Made by a program: the position numbers and the translations under genes. This document shows positions 8,847 to 17,371 of a DNA stretch of 64,000 bases, one piece after another; position 1 is the stretch's first letter, and each line of letters opens with the position of its first letter. The notes below the pieces were generated by a model. The model was not told the origin of the DNA. It did no database searches and was given only the letters and a program-made list of their open reading frames with translations. The DNA is from Rhodopseudomonas sp. (GTDB lineage: Bacteria > Pseudomonadota > Alphaproteobacteria > Rhizobiales > Xanthobacteraceae): positions 62,001-126,000 of the forward strand of contig WGNB01000028.1 of NCBI GenBank assembly GCA_016124795.1, in the 5' to 3' direction.

Positions 8847-8861
8847 CACAAGGAGGCCACC

Positions 8862-9071
8862 ATGGCCACAGGTACCGTTAAGTTCTTCAATTCCCAGAAA
8901 GGCTTCGGCTTTATCGTTCAGGACGGCGGCGGACCGGACGTGTTCGTCCATATCTCGGCCGTCGAGCGCTCGGGCATGAGCACCCTCAATGAAGGCCAGA
9001 AGCTCCAGTTCGACATCGAGCCGGATCGCAAGAACGGCAAATCGGCAGCCGCCAATCTCAAGTCGATCTAA
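8862..9071 (+). CDS. Cold-shock protein, CspA family
   Basis: The 69-residue protein is a single OB-fold cold-shock domain. RNP1 (K-G-F-G-F-I) and RNP2 (V-F-V-H-I) nucleic-acid-binding motifs are intact at about residues 13-18 and 27-31. It binds single-stranded RNA and DNA as an RNA chaperone in the cytoplasm. The start is set by a very good AAGGAGG 5 bp before the ATG. A leader hairpin sits directly upstream of the binding site, and a strong hairpin follows 18 bp after the stop, so the gene may be mainly monocistronic. The usual family length is 66-70 residues. Confidence 0.96.
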   Translation: MATGTVKFFNSQKGFGFIVQDGGGPDVFVHISAVERSGMSTLNEGQKLQFDIEPDRKNGKSAAANLKSI

Positions 9072-9089
9072 CTTTAGTTTCGACGATGA

Positions 9090-9115
9090 CGCCGGCGCGC
9101 AAGCGCCGGCGTTTC
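9090..9115 (+). terminator. Hairpin after the cold-shock gene
   Basis: CGCCGGCGC and GCGCCGGCG form a perfect 9-bp stem with loop GCAA, followed by GTTT. It lies between the cold-shock gene and the next gene on the same strand, and probably causes partial termination, since the downstream gene begins 28 bp later. Confidence 0.65.
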
Positions 9116-9143
9116 CATTTCTCAAACCGTACAGGAGCACGTC

Positions 9144-9398
9144 ATGGCCAAGAAACCGGGAAGCAACCCCAAGGGCGAATTCGTGTTCTTCAACGTCGTC
9201 TACGAAGACGGTTCGCAGAAGTCGAACCGCCGGGTTCCCGCCGAACTGCTCGGTGGCCTCGAAAAGGATGAACCGGCGCGCGGCTTCATCATCGAACAGG
9301 ACCGCGAGATCGCCGAAAAATCCGGGCGCGCACCCTTGGAAATCAAATCCATCACCCGTGTCGGCGCCAAGCCCGAAAAGGCGATGCGCGTAAAGTAA
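9144..9398 (+). CDS. Small conserved hypothetical protein, 84 residues
   Basis: An 84-residue basic protein, starting M-A-K-K-P-G-S-N-P-K-G and then F-V-F-F-N-V-V-Y-E-D-G-S-Q-K-S-N-R-R, which has a beta-rich look. A ribosome binding site (CAGGAG) precedes the ATG. It follows the cold-shock gene on the same strand, separated by a terminator-like hairpin, and may be expressed by read-through. I recognise it only as a small conserved protein of Rhizobiales type. The charged surface and the neighbour suggest, without proving, an RNA- or ribosome-related role. Confidence 0.7.
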   Translation: MAKKPGSNPKGEFVFFNVVYEDGSQKSNRRVPAELLGGLEKDEPARGFIIEQDREIAEKSGRAPLEIKSITRVGAKPEKAMRVK

Positions 9399-9506
9399 CC
9401 CCATACTGTTGGCAAAGAGCCGTAACGAATTAAAATCGCGCGCGAGAGCCCGGAACTTTTTGCTTCTTCCGGATTGTTGGCCCCCTCTAAACCTGAGGCC
9501 CGCGCC

Positions 9507-10448
9507 ATGCCGCAAACGCCGCTCCGCTTTGTCCTCGCACCGATCGCTCTGCTCTTCACGCTCCACCCGCACGCCACTTACGCGCAAGGCCGCGATGTCG
9601 CCGGCGCACATGATTATCCCGGTATCGGCCGCTTCGCCGGTAGCGTCGTCACCGGCTATCAGGTCAAAACCTTCGACGCTGCGCGCGTCCAGGCCGCGCC
9701 GTTCAAGGACGGCAAGCCCACCGATGCGCGCCGCCTCGAAGGCAAAGTGACACGCATCGGCTATCGCACCAAACCGGGTCCATCGATCCTGGAAGTGTCG
9801 CGCAATTTCGAAACCCAACTCGCCAAGGCCGGTTTCGAAACGTTGCTCGCCTGCGACACCGACGAATGCGGCGGCATTCCTTTCAGCGAACAGATCGACG
9901 TTCTGCCAGTGCCACAGATGTGGCTCGACGGTTTCAACTTCCGCTATTTCGCCGGGCACAAGAAAGACGGCAATGCCGATATCTACGCCAGCGTCGCGAC
10001 CAGCAAGAACAATGATGACATCACCGTCCAACTGGTCGTCGCGGTCGTCGGCGCGATGGAAAACAAGATGATCGACGCCGCGGCGATGGCCAAAGGTCTT
10101 GGCGACAAGGGCCACATCGCGCTCTACGGCATTTACTTCGACACCGACAAGGCGACGATCAAACCGGAAAGCGCGCCAACGCTGGCCGAGATGGCCAAGC
10201 TTCTGAATGGCCAGCCCAGCCTCAACGTCTTCATCGTCGGCCACACCGACAATCAGGGCAGCTACGACCACAACATGACCCTGTCGCGCCAGCGCGCCGA
10301 GGCCGTGGCGGCGGCGCTCGTCCGCTCCTACAAGATCGCACGACCACGACTGCGCACCGCCGGTCTCGGCTTTCTGGCACCGGTCGGTTCGAATGCGAGC
10401 GAGGAAGGCCGGGCGCTGAACCGCCGGGTCGAACTGGTCGAGCCGTAA
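9507..10448 (+). CDS. OmpA-family peptidoglycan-binding protein
   Basis: This 313-residue exported protein has a signal peptide (about residues 1-27, ending A-T-Y-A-Q-G), an unassigned N-terminal domain of about 165 residues, and a C-terminal OmpA/Pal-like domain from about residue 205. The latter shows F-D-T-D-K-A-T-I-K-P, V-G-H-T-D-N-Q-G and N-M-x-L-S-R-Q-R-A-E-A-V, which bind meso-diaminopimelate of peptidoglycan. It should anchor the outer membrane or periplasmic matrix to the wall. The ATG at 9507 is preferred to an upstream TTG because it gives a proper signal peptide. The N-terminal domain has two cysteines (C-D-T-D-E-C), possibly a disulfide. Confidence 0.88.
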   Translation: MPQTPLRFVLAPIALLFTLHPHATYAQGRDVAGAHDYPGIGRFAGSVVTGYQVKTFDAARVQAAPFKDGKPTDARRLEGKVTRIGYRTKPGPSILEVSRNFETQLAKAGFETLLACDTDECGGIPFSEQIDVLPVPQMWLDGFNFRYFAGHKKDGNADIYASVATSKNNDDITVQLVVAVVGAMENKMIDAAAMAKGLGDKGHIALYGIYFDTDKATIKPESAPTLAEMAKLLNGQPSLNVFIVGHTDNQGSYDHNMTLSRQRAEAVAAALVRSYKIARPRLRTAGLGFLAPVGSNASEEGRALNRRVELVEP

Positions 10449-10569
10449 AGTCCGCGCCAGTGCCCAGCCATGCCGGCATGGCCGAACAGCCCTGCCCCTT
10501 TCGACTTTGCCAAGATGCCGGCGCCGCGCGAAGAATAATAATCGCCGCGCTTTAACGAAGGTTTGCGTC

Positions 10570-10887
10570 ATGCCGACGCCCCATGCCACGCCGTTTCGAC
10601 AGCCCCTGATCCGCCTGCTCGCACTCAATTGCGCGATCGGCGTCAGCGTCGCGGTGCTGATGCTGGGTGGATTGCTGGCGATCAACCCGCATGGCCTGCG
10701 TGACCTGATATTCAACGACCGGTCCGGCGGTACCGCCCTGGGGCTGCTGCTGTTCGGCCTCGTCGTCACCTTCGGCAGCGTCGCCATGGGCACCGCGATC
10801 ATGGCGCTCGGCAGGGACCCGCAGCGTCCCGACAAGACCGGCGGCAAGATGCAGCCGGCGCCGGTGCGGGCAGCCGCCAGCCGATAG
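10570..10887 (+). CDS. Small membrane protein, two helices, 105 residues
   Basis: A 105-residue protein with two hydrophobic segments (about 18-38 and 55-76) separated by a short polar loop with N-D-R-S-G-G, and a basic Pro/Lys-rich C-terminal tail. The ATG at 10570 follows a stretch without a clear ribosome binding site; the frame is open upstream to 10507, but that extension is arginine-rich and unlikely. No family is recognised. It sits between the OmpA-like gene and the alcohol dehydrogenase gene on the same strand, with modest gaps. Confidence 0.65.
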   Translation: MPTPHATPFRQPLIRLLALNCAIGVSVAVLMLGGLLAINPHGLRDLIFNDRSGGTALGLLLFGLVVTFGSVAMGTAIMALGRDPQRPDKTGGKMQPAPVRAAASR

Positions 10888-10928
10888 CGCTTGTTGCGCG
10901 GCGGCGGCGCAGACGCCATCATCCGCCG

Positions 10929-12062
10929 ATGCAATCTCTCGCCGCCGTCTTCCGCACCATCGATGCGCCGCTGTCAATCGAGACCATCACCCTCGACCCG
11001 CCGACCGCGAGCGAAGTCACCGTCCGCATTGCCGCCGTCGGACTGTGCCGCACCGACCTGCACGTCATGCGCGGCGAACGCCGCGTCGCCATGGCGCCGA
11101 TGGTGCTCGGTCACGAAGCGGCCGGCGTCGTCGAAGCGACCGGATCGGCCGTCATCGGCATCAAAGCCGGCGACCATGTCGTGCTCACCTTCATTCCGGG
11201 CTGCGGCCGCTGCCGCTGGTGCGCGCAAGGCCTTCATCATTTGTGCGCCGAAGGCCCGCGCATCACCCAGGGCCCACAGCTTGACGGCAGCTACCGGCGG
11301 CGCGATGGCCAAGGCCACGACGTCGGCGCTTTCTGCATGATTGGCGGCTTCGCCGAACGGACCGTGGTCGACCAGGCATCGGTCGTCGTTATCGACAAGG
11401 ACATTCCGCTCGATCTGGCCGCGCTGGTGGCTTGCGGCGTTCCGGCCGGCGTCGGTGCGGCGCGACACCGCGCGAAAGTCAAAGCCGGCGACAGCGTGCT
11501 GGTGGTCGGTTGCGGCGGCGATGGCATGAACGTCGTGCAGGGCGCGCGGCTGTGCGGCGCCGGCACCATCATCGCCGCCGATATCGCCCCCTACAAACGC
11601 GAGCTGGCACAGACCTTCGGCGCCACGCACGTCCTCGACGCGCAAGGCGAGGCGCTGACCCGCGCCGTGCTCGAACTCACCGGCGGCATCGGCGTCAACC
11701 ACGCCTTCGTCTGCATCGACCCGGCCACCACCTTGCTGCCGGCCTTCCGCGCCACGCAAAAAGCCGGCAACGTCGTCGTCACCGCGATCACGCCCGACAC
11801 CGTCAAGCAGATCGACGTGCCGCCGCTCGAACTGTTCGCCACGCAGAAAGCGATCATGGGCGCGGTTTACGGCTTCATGAGTCCGCGCCTGCAAATCCCC
11901 GAGCTGCTGCGGCTGTACCGCAGCGGCAATCTGATGCTGCGCGAACTGATCACGCGCAGCTATGCGCTGGAGGACATCAACCGGGGTTATGCCGACCTCG
12001 ATGCCGGCCGGAACCTGCGCGGCATCGTCACCTTCGGCGACCCCGGCCGGGGCGGCGGCTAG
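10929..12062 (+). CDS. Zinc-dependent alcohol dehydrogenase (class III / NDMA-dependent-like)
   Basis: This 377-residue medium-chain dehydrogenase has catalytic zinc ligands C40 and H62-E63 (G-L-C-R-T-D-L-H, L-G-H-E-A-A-G) and a complete structural zinc site, C92-C95-C98-C106. The Rossmann fold follows at about 185-280 (V-V-G-C-G-G-D-G). It oxidises an alcohol or adduct to an aldehyde with NAD. The overall layout resembles class III and NDMA-dependent methanol/formaldehyde-type enzymes rather than short yeast-type ADH. Its stop overlaps by 4 bp the 3' end of the convergent transglycosylase gene. The substrate is unknown. Confidence 0.85.
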   Translation: MQSLAAVFRTIDAPLSIETITLDPPTASEVTVRIAAVGLCRTDLHVMRGERRVAMAPMVLGHEAAGVVEATGSAVIGIKAGDHVVLTFIPGCGRCRWCAQGLHHLCAEGPRITQGPQLDGSYRRRDGQGHDVGAFCMIGGFAERTVVDQASVVVIDKDIPLDLAALVACGVPAGVGAARHRAKVKAGDSVLVVGCGGDGMNVVQGARLCGAGTIIAADIAPYKRELAQTFGATHVLDAQGEALTRAVLELTGGIGVNHAFVCIDPATTLLPAFRATQKAGNVVVTAITPDTVKQIDVPPLELFATQKAIMGAVYGFMSPRLQIPELLRLYRSGNLMLRELITRSYALEDINRGYADLDAGRNLRGIVTFGDPGRGGG

Positions 12063-12874
12063 TTCGCGATCCGCTCCGCCATCAGCACGATGGTCTTGCG
12101 ATAGATCTCGGACCGGTTCCACAGCCGCATCGCCACGTCGAAATTCTGCGTGCCCTCGCGGTAGGACGCGCCGGCCTGCCAGCCACCGGACTTCAACAGG
12201 TTCGCGGTCGAAGCCAGCACATCCGGCACCGAATGGCGCAAGTCGACATGGCCGTTGCCGTCGAAGTCGACGCCATATTTGATATAGGACGACGGCAGGA
12301 ACTGGGTCTGGCCGAGTTCGCCGGCATAAGCGCCCTTGAGATCGGCCAGCGGCAGATCGCCACGCTGCAGGATCTGCAAGGCAGCGATCAATTCGCCCTG
12401 GAACAATTCGGTGCGCCGGCAATCATGCGCCAGGGTGGCCAGCGTGCGGATCACCGGCAGCTTGCCCATGTCGCCGGTGCCGTTATCCGACTCCAGCGTC
12501 CAGATCGCCATGACCACCTCGGGCGGCACGCCGAAGCGCTGCTCGACCCGCCGCAGCAATTGCGCATGACGCGCCATCAGCTTTTTGGCGCGGTTGATGC
12601 GGGCCGGGATCACCCGCGTGCGGGCATATTGTTCGAAACTCTTGGAATGAAACATGCCGCGCTGGCGGCGGTCGAAGTTGAGAACCTCGGCGCTCGGCGT
12701 CAGGCCGGCAAAGGCGGTGTTGATGACACCCGGCGACACGCCGGCGCCCTGCGCCTCGCTCGCCATCGCGCGCAGGAAGCGGTTGAAATCGCCGCCGCAT
12801 TGCGCGGCCGAGGCCGGCAAAGCCAGCAAGGCGAGCACGAACAGACTGACAAGCGCGCGGATCATCATGGACAT
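12059..12874 (-). CDS. Lytic murein transglycosylase, MltB family
   Basis: A protein of about 271 residues from the ATG at 12874, with a signal peptide (L-V-S-L-F-V-L-A-L-L-A-L-P-A-S-A-A) and an MltB/SLT_3-type catalytic domain. The catalytic glutamate lies in I-W-T-L-E-S-D-N-G-T, and the substrate-groove motif G-E-L-G-Q-T-Q-F-L-P-S-S-Y appears near residue 180, followed by the D-F-D-G-N-G-H-V-D-L loop typical of this family. It cuts peptidoglycan strands non-hydrolytically in the periplasm. Several in-frame ATG codons (12889, 12874, 12868, 12865) can start it. The gene begins just after the nitroreductase gene on the same strand. Confidence 0.88.
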   Translation of the reverse strand: MSMMIRALVSLFVLALLALPASAAQCGGDFNRFLRAMASEAQGAGVSPGVINTAFAGLTPSAEVLNFDRRQRGMFHSKSFEQYARTRVIPARINRAKKLMARHAQLLRRVEQRFGVPPEVVMAIWTLESDNGTGDMGKLPVIRTLATLAHDCRRTELFQGELIAALQILQRGDLPLADLKGAYAGELGQTQFLPSSYIKYGVDFDGNGHVDLRHSVPDVLASTANLLKSGGWQAGASYREGTQNFDVAMRLWNRSEIYRKTIVLMAERIAN

Positions 12875-12896
12875 CGGTTGTGTTCCCATCACCCGG

Positions 12897-13580
12897 TTAT
12901 TCGAAAAACGTCGCGATTTCATCGAGCGGCTTCTTCTCGGTGGCGTGGCGCGGAATCGTCGCATCCGCCGCCGGATAGCCGGTCACCAGCAAAATATAAG
13001 GCTTCTCATCGGCCGGACGTTGGCAGATCTCGTTGAGAAAGCCCATCGGCGCCGGCGTGTGGGTTAATGTCGCAAGGCCCGAGCGGTGCAAGGCCGCGAT
13101 CAGGAAGCCGGCGGCGATCGACACCGATTCCGGCACGTAATAATTCTTGCGCTTGATGCCGTCGGCGCTGGTGCTGCGGCGCGCGCCGAAGATGCAGATC
13201 AGCCAGGGCGCGGATTCCAGAAACGGCTTGTTCGGATCGGTGCCGAGCGGCTTCAAGGCCGCCAGCCATTCCTCGCCGGCGCGGCCGTCGTAAAAGGCGC
13301 GCTCCTCTTCCTCGGCGGCGTCGCGAATGCGCTTCTTCATCGCCGCGTTGCCGATGACGGAAAAATGCCACGGCTGATGATTGGCGCCGCTCGGCGCGAC
13401 GCCCGCCGCTTTCAGACAGGTCTCGATCAGGGCGCGCGGCACCGGCCGATCGGAGAAATCGCGCACGGTGTGCCGGCGCCGGATGTCGGCGAGAAAGGCC
13501 TCGGCGCGCGCCTGCATTTCCTCGGGCGGCAGCTCGACGTAATCGGGCAAGGCGATGAGTTCGAGTTCCTGTGTCGTCAT
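12897..13580 (-). CDS. Nitroreductase-family protein
   Basis: A 227-residue flavoenzyme-like protein with the nitroreductase FMN-binding pattern: R-R-R-H-T-V-R-D-F near residue 35, [12 protein letters not shown] near 62-73, and a C-terminal L-V-T-G-Y-P. It probably binds FMN as a dimer and reduces nitro- or quinone-like compounds with NAD(P)H. The family also contains iodotyrosine deiodinase-like and BluB-like members, and the R-R[10 protein letters not shown] start is closest to the first of these. It is 6 bp downstream of the aminotransferase gene, so the two are likely co-transcribed. Confidence 0.88.
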   Translation of the reverse strand: MTTQELELIALPDYVELPPEEMQARAEAFLADIRRRHTVRDFSDRPVPRALIETCLKAAGVAPSGANHQPWHFSVIGNAAMKKRIRDAAEEEERAFYDGRAGEEWLAALKPLGTDPNKPFLESAPWLICIFGARRSTSADGIKRKNYYVPESVSIAAGFLIAALHRSGLATLTHTPAPMGFLNEICQRPADEKPYILLVTGYPAADATIPRHATEKKPLDEIATFFE

Positions 13581-13585
13581 GGGAA

Positions 13586-14773
13586 TCACACCGGGACCGA
13601 TTGCGCGAGAAATTCGATGGCGGCCGCGGTGCCGCCTTTGCCATGCGGCAGGCCGAGCGCCGACAGGCCGATCTCGACCGTGCCTAACGTGCCGAGCACC
13701 ATCGGCGCGTTGACGTGGCCCATGTGAGCGATGCGGAAGCCCTTGCCTTCCGACCAGCCGAGCGCGCGGCCGAGCACGACGCCACATTTGTCGCGGCAGT
13801 AATCGACCAGCGGCTGGGCGCTTTCGCCGCTGCGCGTCACCACCGCGGTCACCGTGTTGCAACGCTCGGCCGGGTTCTCGACGTTGAAATCGAGATGCCC
13901 GCCCTCGGCCCAGACCGCGATGGCGCGGCGCGTCGCCTCGGCGAGCAGACGATGACGGGCGAACACCCGGTCGAGACCTTCGGCGAAGATCATGTCGAGC
14001 GCGGCGCGCAGGCCGAACAGCAGATGCTCCGGCGGCGTACCGCAATATTTGTGGTAATGCACCGGGCCGTCGCGGAAGGTCCAGTCCCAGTAAGGCGTGC
14101 GCATGTTCGCCTTTTTATGCGCGGCCTTGGCGCGCGGCCCGGCGGCGGTGAAGCCGAGACCCGGCGGCGTCATCAGCCCTTTCTGCGAACCGGCCATCGC
14201 GACATCGACGCCCCAGCGATCCATCGCAAACGGCACGCAGCCGAGCGAGGCGACGGTGTCGACCATCAGCAGCGCCTCATGCCCCGAGGCGCGGACCGCC
14301 TGACCGATCGCCTCGATATCGTTGATAACGCCCGAGGCGGTGTCGATCTGCGCGACCAGAATCGCCTTGATCTCGCTTTTGCTGTCGGCGCGCAGCCGCG
14401 CCTCCACCGCCTCCGGCCGCACCGCGCGGCGGAAATCGCCAGGCAGAATCTCCACCTCGCAGCCGAGCATTTTGGCGGCTTCGCCCCAGCCAATGGCGAA
14501 GCGGCCGCTTTCCAGCACCAGCACCTTATCGCCGCGCGAAAGCACATTGGTGAGCGCGGCTTCCCAGGCGCCATGACCGTTGGCGGCATAAATATAGGTC
14601 TGGCCTTCGGTGGCGAAGATCCGCGCCAGATCGGCGAGCAGGCTGTCGGTCAGCCGGACCAGCGGCCCGGTATAAATATCCACCGCCGGCCGCTGCATCG
14701 CGGCGAGCACCGCATCGGGAATATTGGTCGGGCCCGGAATGGCGAGGAATTCACGACCGTTGGCAATCGACAT
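13586..14773 (-). CDS. Class V aminotransferase, alanine/serine-glyoxylate type
   Basis: This 395-residue PLP enzyme matches the alanine-glyoxylate / serine-glyoxylate aminotransferase group. It has P-G-P-T-N near residue 13, the glycine-rich A-N-G-H-G-A-W-E at 64-71, D172 for the PLP nitrogen, and the PLP lysine K198 in [11 protein letters not shown]. It would transfer an amino group to glyoxylate in photorespiration-like, C1 or purine catabolic pathways (PucG is an alternative). The ATG at 14773 is preferred to one 45 bp upstream, which would add a Pro/Arg/Cys-rich extension not expected in the family. The nitroreductase gene follows after 5 bp. Confidence 0.9.
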   Translation of the reverse strand: MSIANGREFLAIPGPTNIPDAVLAAMQRPAVDIYTGPLVRLTDSLLADLARIFATEGQTYIYAANGHGAWEAALTNVLSRGDKVLVLESGRFAIGWGEAAKMLGCEVEILPGDFRRAVRPEAVEARLRADSKSEIKAILVAQIDTASGVINDIEAIGQAVRASGHEALLMVDTVASLGCVPFAMDRWGVDVAMAGSQKGLMTPPGLGFTAAGPRAKAAHKKANMRTPYWDWTFRDGPVHYHKYCGTPPEHLLFGLRAALDMIFAEGLDRVFARHRLLAEATRRAIAVWAEGGHLDFNVENPAERCNTVTAVVTRSGESAQPLVDYCRDKCGVVLGRALGWSEGKGFRIAHMGHVNAPMVLGTLGTVEIGLSALGLPHGKGGTAAAIEFLAQSVPV

Positions 14774-14866
14774 GGGCACTCTCGGGCATTGACGGCGGGG
14801 GCAAGGGACAAGCGGCAACAGGCCGCTTGCCTAGCACGTTCCGCCGCGCGGCAAGATCACGATTAT

Positions 14867-15280
14867 TCATGGTTCCCGTGACCCGGATCGATCGGCGCGG
14901 CGGGCCGCCTCCAGCGAGGTCCGAAAATCGGCCAAGGCCCGCGCGGCTTCTTCCGGCGTCGGCTGCGGCATCGCCGGCGCGCCGCCGCAATGCGCCTTCG
15001 GCACGCGGCAGGATCGCGCCCGCCGGCAGCTCCGCTCCGGGCACTGACGCCAGTAACCCTGCTGCGTGCCAATGATGACATGGATACGCCGCGCCAGCGC
15101 GCTGCGAAAAGCGGGCATGTCCTGTTGCAGACGGTCGTCGGCTTTCGCCTTCGCCGCCGCCGCGGCGTCGTTGCCGGCGCGGGCTTGCGCGTCCTGCTTC
15201 GCCCGCGCTTTGGCTTGAGCTTTCATGTCGGCTTTCTGCTGCGCTCTGAGGTGCTGCCTGACGGCACGCGAGGCTCGCAT
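14867..15280 (-). CDS. Conserved hypothetical protein with Cys/Arg motif
   Basis: The 137-residue protein has a helical, Lys/Ala/Gln-rich N-terminal half and a motif Y-W-R-Q-C-P-E-R-S-C-R-R-A-R-x-C near residue 85, followed by one more Cys. Similar W-R-x-C-P-x-x-x-C-R-R-A-R-x-C motifs recur in small Rhizobiales proteins of unknown function. The four Cys and basic residues could bind a metal or nucleic acid, but this is inference. The ATG at 15280 excludes an upstream arginine-rich extension that overlaps apparently non-coding sequence. Confidence 0.65.
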   Translation of the reverse strand: MRASRAVRQHLRAQQKADMKAQAKARAKQDAQARAGNDAAAAAKAKADDRLQQDMPAFRSALARRIHVIIGTQQGYWRQCPERSCRRARSCRVPKAHCGGAPAMPQPTPEEAARALADFRTSLEAARRADRSGSREP

Positions 15281-15939
15281 GACGATTCTCCGGATGAGTG
15301 ATGACGATTGGGATTGGGGCTTGGCGCGCCGCCTGCTACGCGGACGAGCGACCGCGGCCCTGTTATTCGCGGCGCGGGTGACGCCGTCGTCTCGCCGCCT
15401 GCCCTCGGCACGATGCGAGGTCGTGGAGCGCCGCGAGGCGCAACCAGTGTGGATCATCCGTCTCGGCCTTTCGGGCTTCGACGGAGCGCGCCTTTATGCG
15501 AGAAGGCGCGTCGCCTTGCGGCGCTCCACTTCAGTGGCGATTTATGTCCCCGGGGCCGTAGCTTCCGGGCGCCGGTCAACGATCGCCCGCCCTTGTGAGG
15601 CGAAACGACCTCCGGCGGGTTTTCACCCGCCTTCACCGGCACCGCGTCCAGCCCACTCAAGGGCGGTCCCCCGTAGTGGGGACGGACGACTACCCGAGGC
15701 CTCCCGAGTGCGGGGTTACGAGCCCCGCCCGCAGGCGCCACCCCTCCCCCACGTCCAGCGAGCGTCTGCAGAACGTACCCTCACGAGGGGGAAGTGAATG
15801 TGGGTATATAGTCTTATAGGAAGGAAGTCAAGAGTCGTTTTTTGGACTATTCTTTGATCCTAACCCAATTGGGGCTTGATCAAAGACAGCAAAATACCGA
15901 TACAACTTTCAATTTAGCGAGAACATTTTGAGGATAACA
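15281..15939. other. Non-coding region left of the Mrr gene
   Basis: No convincing gene was found in these 659 bp. Open frames on both strands here are Arg/Pro-rich and fit no protein. The part 15541-15796 is a GC-rich, hairpin-dense element listed separately. From about 15790 the base composition drops towards AT and leads into the Mrr gene. Confidence 0.55.
15541..15796. repeat. Structured, GC-rich repeat-like element or non-coding RNA candidate
   Basis: The stretch contains a row of short strong hairpins: GGCGGGT-TTTC-ACCCGCC (about 15614-15631), TCCCC-CGTAGT-GGGGA (about 15667-15682), GCGGGG-TTACGAG-CCCCGC (about 15710-15728) and CCCT-CACG-AGGG (about 15778-15789). From memory, closely similar sequence occurs many times in Bradyrhizobium-type genomes, where it is often annotated as spurious proteins. 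A dispersed repeat or a structured RNA explains it better than coding. Confidence 0.5.
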
Positions 15940-16878
15940 ATGCCAATTCCCGACTATCAGACACTGATGCTTCCCCTTTTAAAAGCTGCCGCAATTACCG
16001 ATATTCGCGTACCGGAAGTCGAAGAGAAAATCGCGGACGATTTTGGCCTCACAGTTGAAGAGCGCAAAACCTTATTGCCTAGCGGACGCCAAAACGTCCT
16101 CGCCAACAGACTCCATTGGGCAAAATTCTATATGGTAAAAGCTGGCCTAGTTACATCGGCAAAAGGCACTCGATTCATAGCAACCGACGCCGGCCGCCAT
16201 CTACTATCAACCAACCCGACTAAGATCGACAATGAACTTCTGCGTCAATATCCAAGCTTTCAAGAATTTTATACTAGTAGCAACTCCAATTCTGACAAGA
16301 CAGCACAGAAAAACTCGGACGAAGTAACGTCTACACCGGCACTTGCGGCTACGACGACACCAGAGGAGCAGATCGAAGCCGCCCACTTGGCGGTTCAATC
16401 AGCCTTGCGCGCCGAACTTTTGCAAAGAATATTGCAAAACAGCCCATCTTTTTTCGAGCAAGTCATCGTCGAATTGCTCGTGGCCATGGGCTACGGTGGG
16501 TCCCACCAAAATGCAACCATGCAACTCGGCAAATCCGGCGACGGAGGTGTCGACGGCGTAATTAACGAAGACCGACTAGGACTTGACCGTGTATATGTTC
16601 AAGCTAAACGCTACAAAGATGGCACTGTCGGAAGACCAGATGTGCAAGGTTTTGTGGGCAGCTTGGTAGGGCTGGGCGCAACCAAAGGCGTATTTGTGAC
16701 TACTTCTTCTTTTTCCTCGCAAGCAAGCGAATACGTGAAGAATTTGAGTCAGCGCGTCATACTAATCGATGGACAACGCCTTGCAGATTTAATGATTGAG
16801 CACGATGTCGGCGTCCGAATCAGCCGAGCTATCCAATTTAAAAGAATTGATGAGGACTTCTTCTCTGAAAGCGAATAA
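15940..16878 (+). CDS. Mrr-type restriction endonuclease
   Basis: The 312-residue protein has an N-terminal winged-helix Mrr_N region (about 1-95), a polar Ser/Asn/Thr-rich linker and a C-terminal Mrr catalytic domain (about 165-300). The PD-(D/E)xK site is intact: D205 in G-D-G-G-V-D-G and Q221-A-K223 in V-Q-A-K-R-Y. Such enzymes act alone as type IV systems and cut modified foreign DNA. GAGG 6 bp before the ATG supports the start; a TTG four codons upstream is possible. Its base composition is clearly more AT-rich than the neighbours, and it is flanked by repeats, so it was probably acquired. No methyltransferase is adjacent. Confidence 0.92.
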   Translation: MPIPDYQTLMLPLLKAAAITDIRVPEVEEKIADDFGLTVEERKTLLPSGRQNVLANRLHWAKFYMVKAGLVTSAKGTRFIATDAGRHLLSTNPTKIDNELLRQYPSFQEFYTSSNSNSDKTAQKNSDEVTSTPALAATTTPEEQIEAAHLAVQSALRAELLQRILQNSPSFFEQVIVELLVAMGYGGSHQNATMQLGKSGDGGVDGVINEDRLGLDRVYVQAKRYKDGTVGRPDVQGFVGSLVGLGATKGVFVTTSSFSSQASEYVKNLSQRVILIDGQRLADLMIEHDVGVRISRAIQFKRIDEDFFSESE

Positions 16879-16961
16879 CCTCATTTGTTTATCGCTTGGA
16901 TTAATTTAGAGATACGCAACATCCGTCACGTCAATCTCAGTTCATTCGCGCACAACCAATC

Positions 16962-16993
16962 CGTAGGGCGGAATTGCGAAAGCGTAATCCGCC
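16962..16993. repeat. Short repeat, GTAGGGCGGA...TAATCCGCC type
   Basis: GTAGGGCGGAATT and the inverted end GTAATCCGCC form a palindromic unit. A second copy lies at 19568-19600, directly at the break point of the displaced rpoD fragment. Confidence 0.6.
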
Positions 16994-17137
16994 GCTGTCG
17001 CAAGAGTAACGCGCTACACCTTCGGCTAAACCGCCCTGCAAGAATAGTCATCGCCGGGCATAGCCTTGTAGAAGACGGGCGTGAACGCCTTTATAGCCCG
17101 GCCATCCCAATGCAAAGGCACCGCCCGCCTTATCGAG

Positions 17138-17216
17138 ATCGCCGGGACGATCCCGGCGATGACAGAAAGATACGCGCGACGTTCTCGCTTCACCTCTCCC
17201 GACGGGGGAGGTGAAG
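17138..17216. repeat. Two adjacent short inverted repeats
   Basis: ATCGCCGGGA-CGA-TCCCGGCGAT (17138-17160) is a perfect 10-bp inverted repeat. It is followed by CTTCACCTCTCCC-GAC-GGGGGAGGTGAAG (17188-17216), a near-perfect 13-bp one. Variants of the second occur at 17427-17450 and 17551-17602. Confidence 0.6.
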
Positions 17217-17231
17217 AAGACAATCCAGACC

Positions 17232-17371
17232 CGTCATCCTGAGGTGCGAGCCGCGGCAAAGCGACGACGCGCGTGAACGCGCCGGTGGCGAGCCTCGAAG
17301 GATGAACGGCCTCGGCCTCGCGGGCCGTCGCCCTTCGAGGCGCGCCAAGGCGCGCACCTCAGGGTGACGGA
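17232..17371. repeat. Long palindromic dispersed repeat (copy 1)
   Basis: The element starts CGTCATCCTGAGGTGCG and ends with its near-perfect inverse CGCACCTCAGGGTGACG. Internal arms AGCCTCGAAGGATG and CCCTTCGAGGC also pair, giving a hairpin of about 140 nt. Related copies are at 17750-17792, 30269-30315, 30384-30512 and 36563-36683. Confidence 0.7.

Larger units (their letters stand above)
8351..8861. other. Divergent intergenic region between small-protein operon and cold-shock gene
   Basis: No gene was found in these 511 bp. The left part (8392-8620) is clearly AT-richer than the flanks and holds two TGC-rich motifs. The right part contains the leader of the cold-shock gene, ending in a hairpin just before its ribosome binding site. 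Confidence 0.6.

Noticed and set aside
10974-12422. Long open frame on the minus strand opposite the alcohol dehydrogenase
   Set aside because: It is the complement of a coding gene with clear family motifs; the protein is Arg/Ala/Asp-rich without family features, as expected from GC-rich antisense frames.
11432-13036. Plus-strand frame across the dehydrogenase, transglycosylase and nitroreductase genes
   Set aside because: It crosses three well supported genes in other frames and contains long arginine runs.
15225-15797. Plus-strand frame across the structured element
   Set aside because: The translation is Arg/Pro-rich, without conserved motifs, and spans several perfect hairpins; non-coding nature is more likely.
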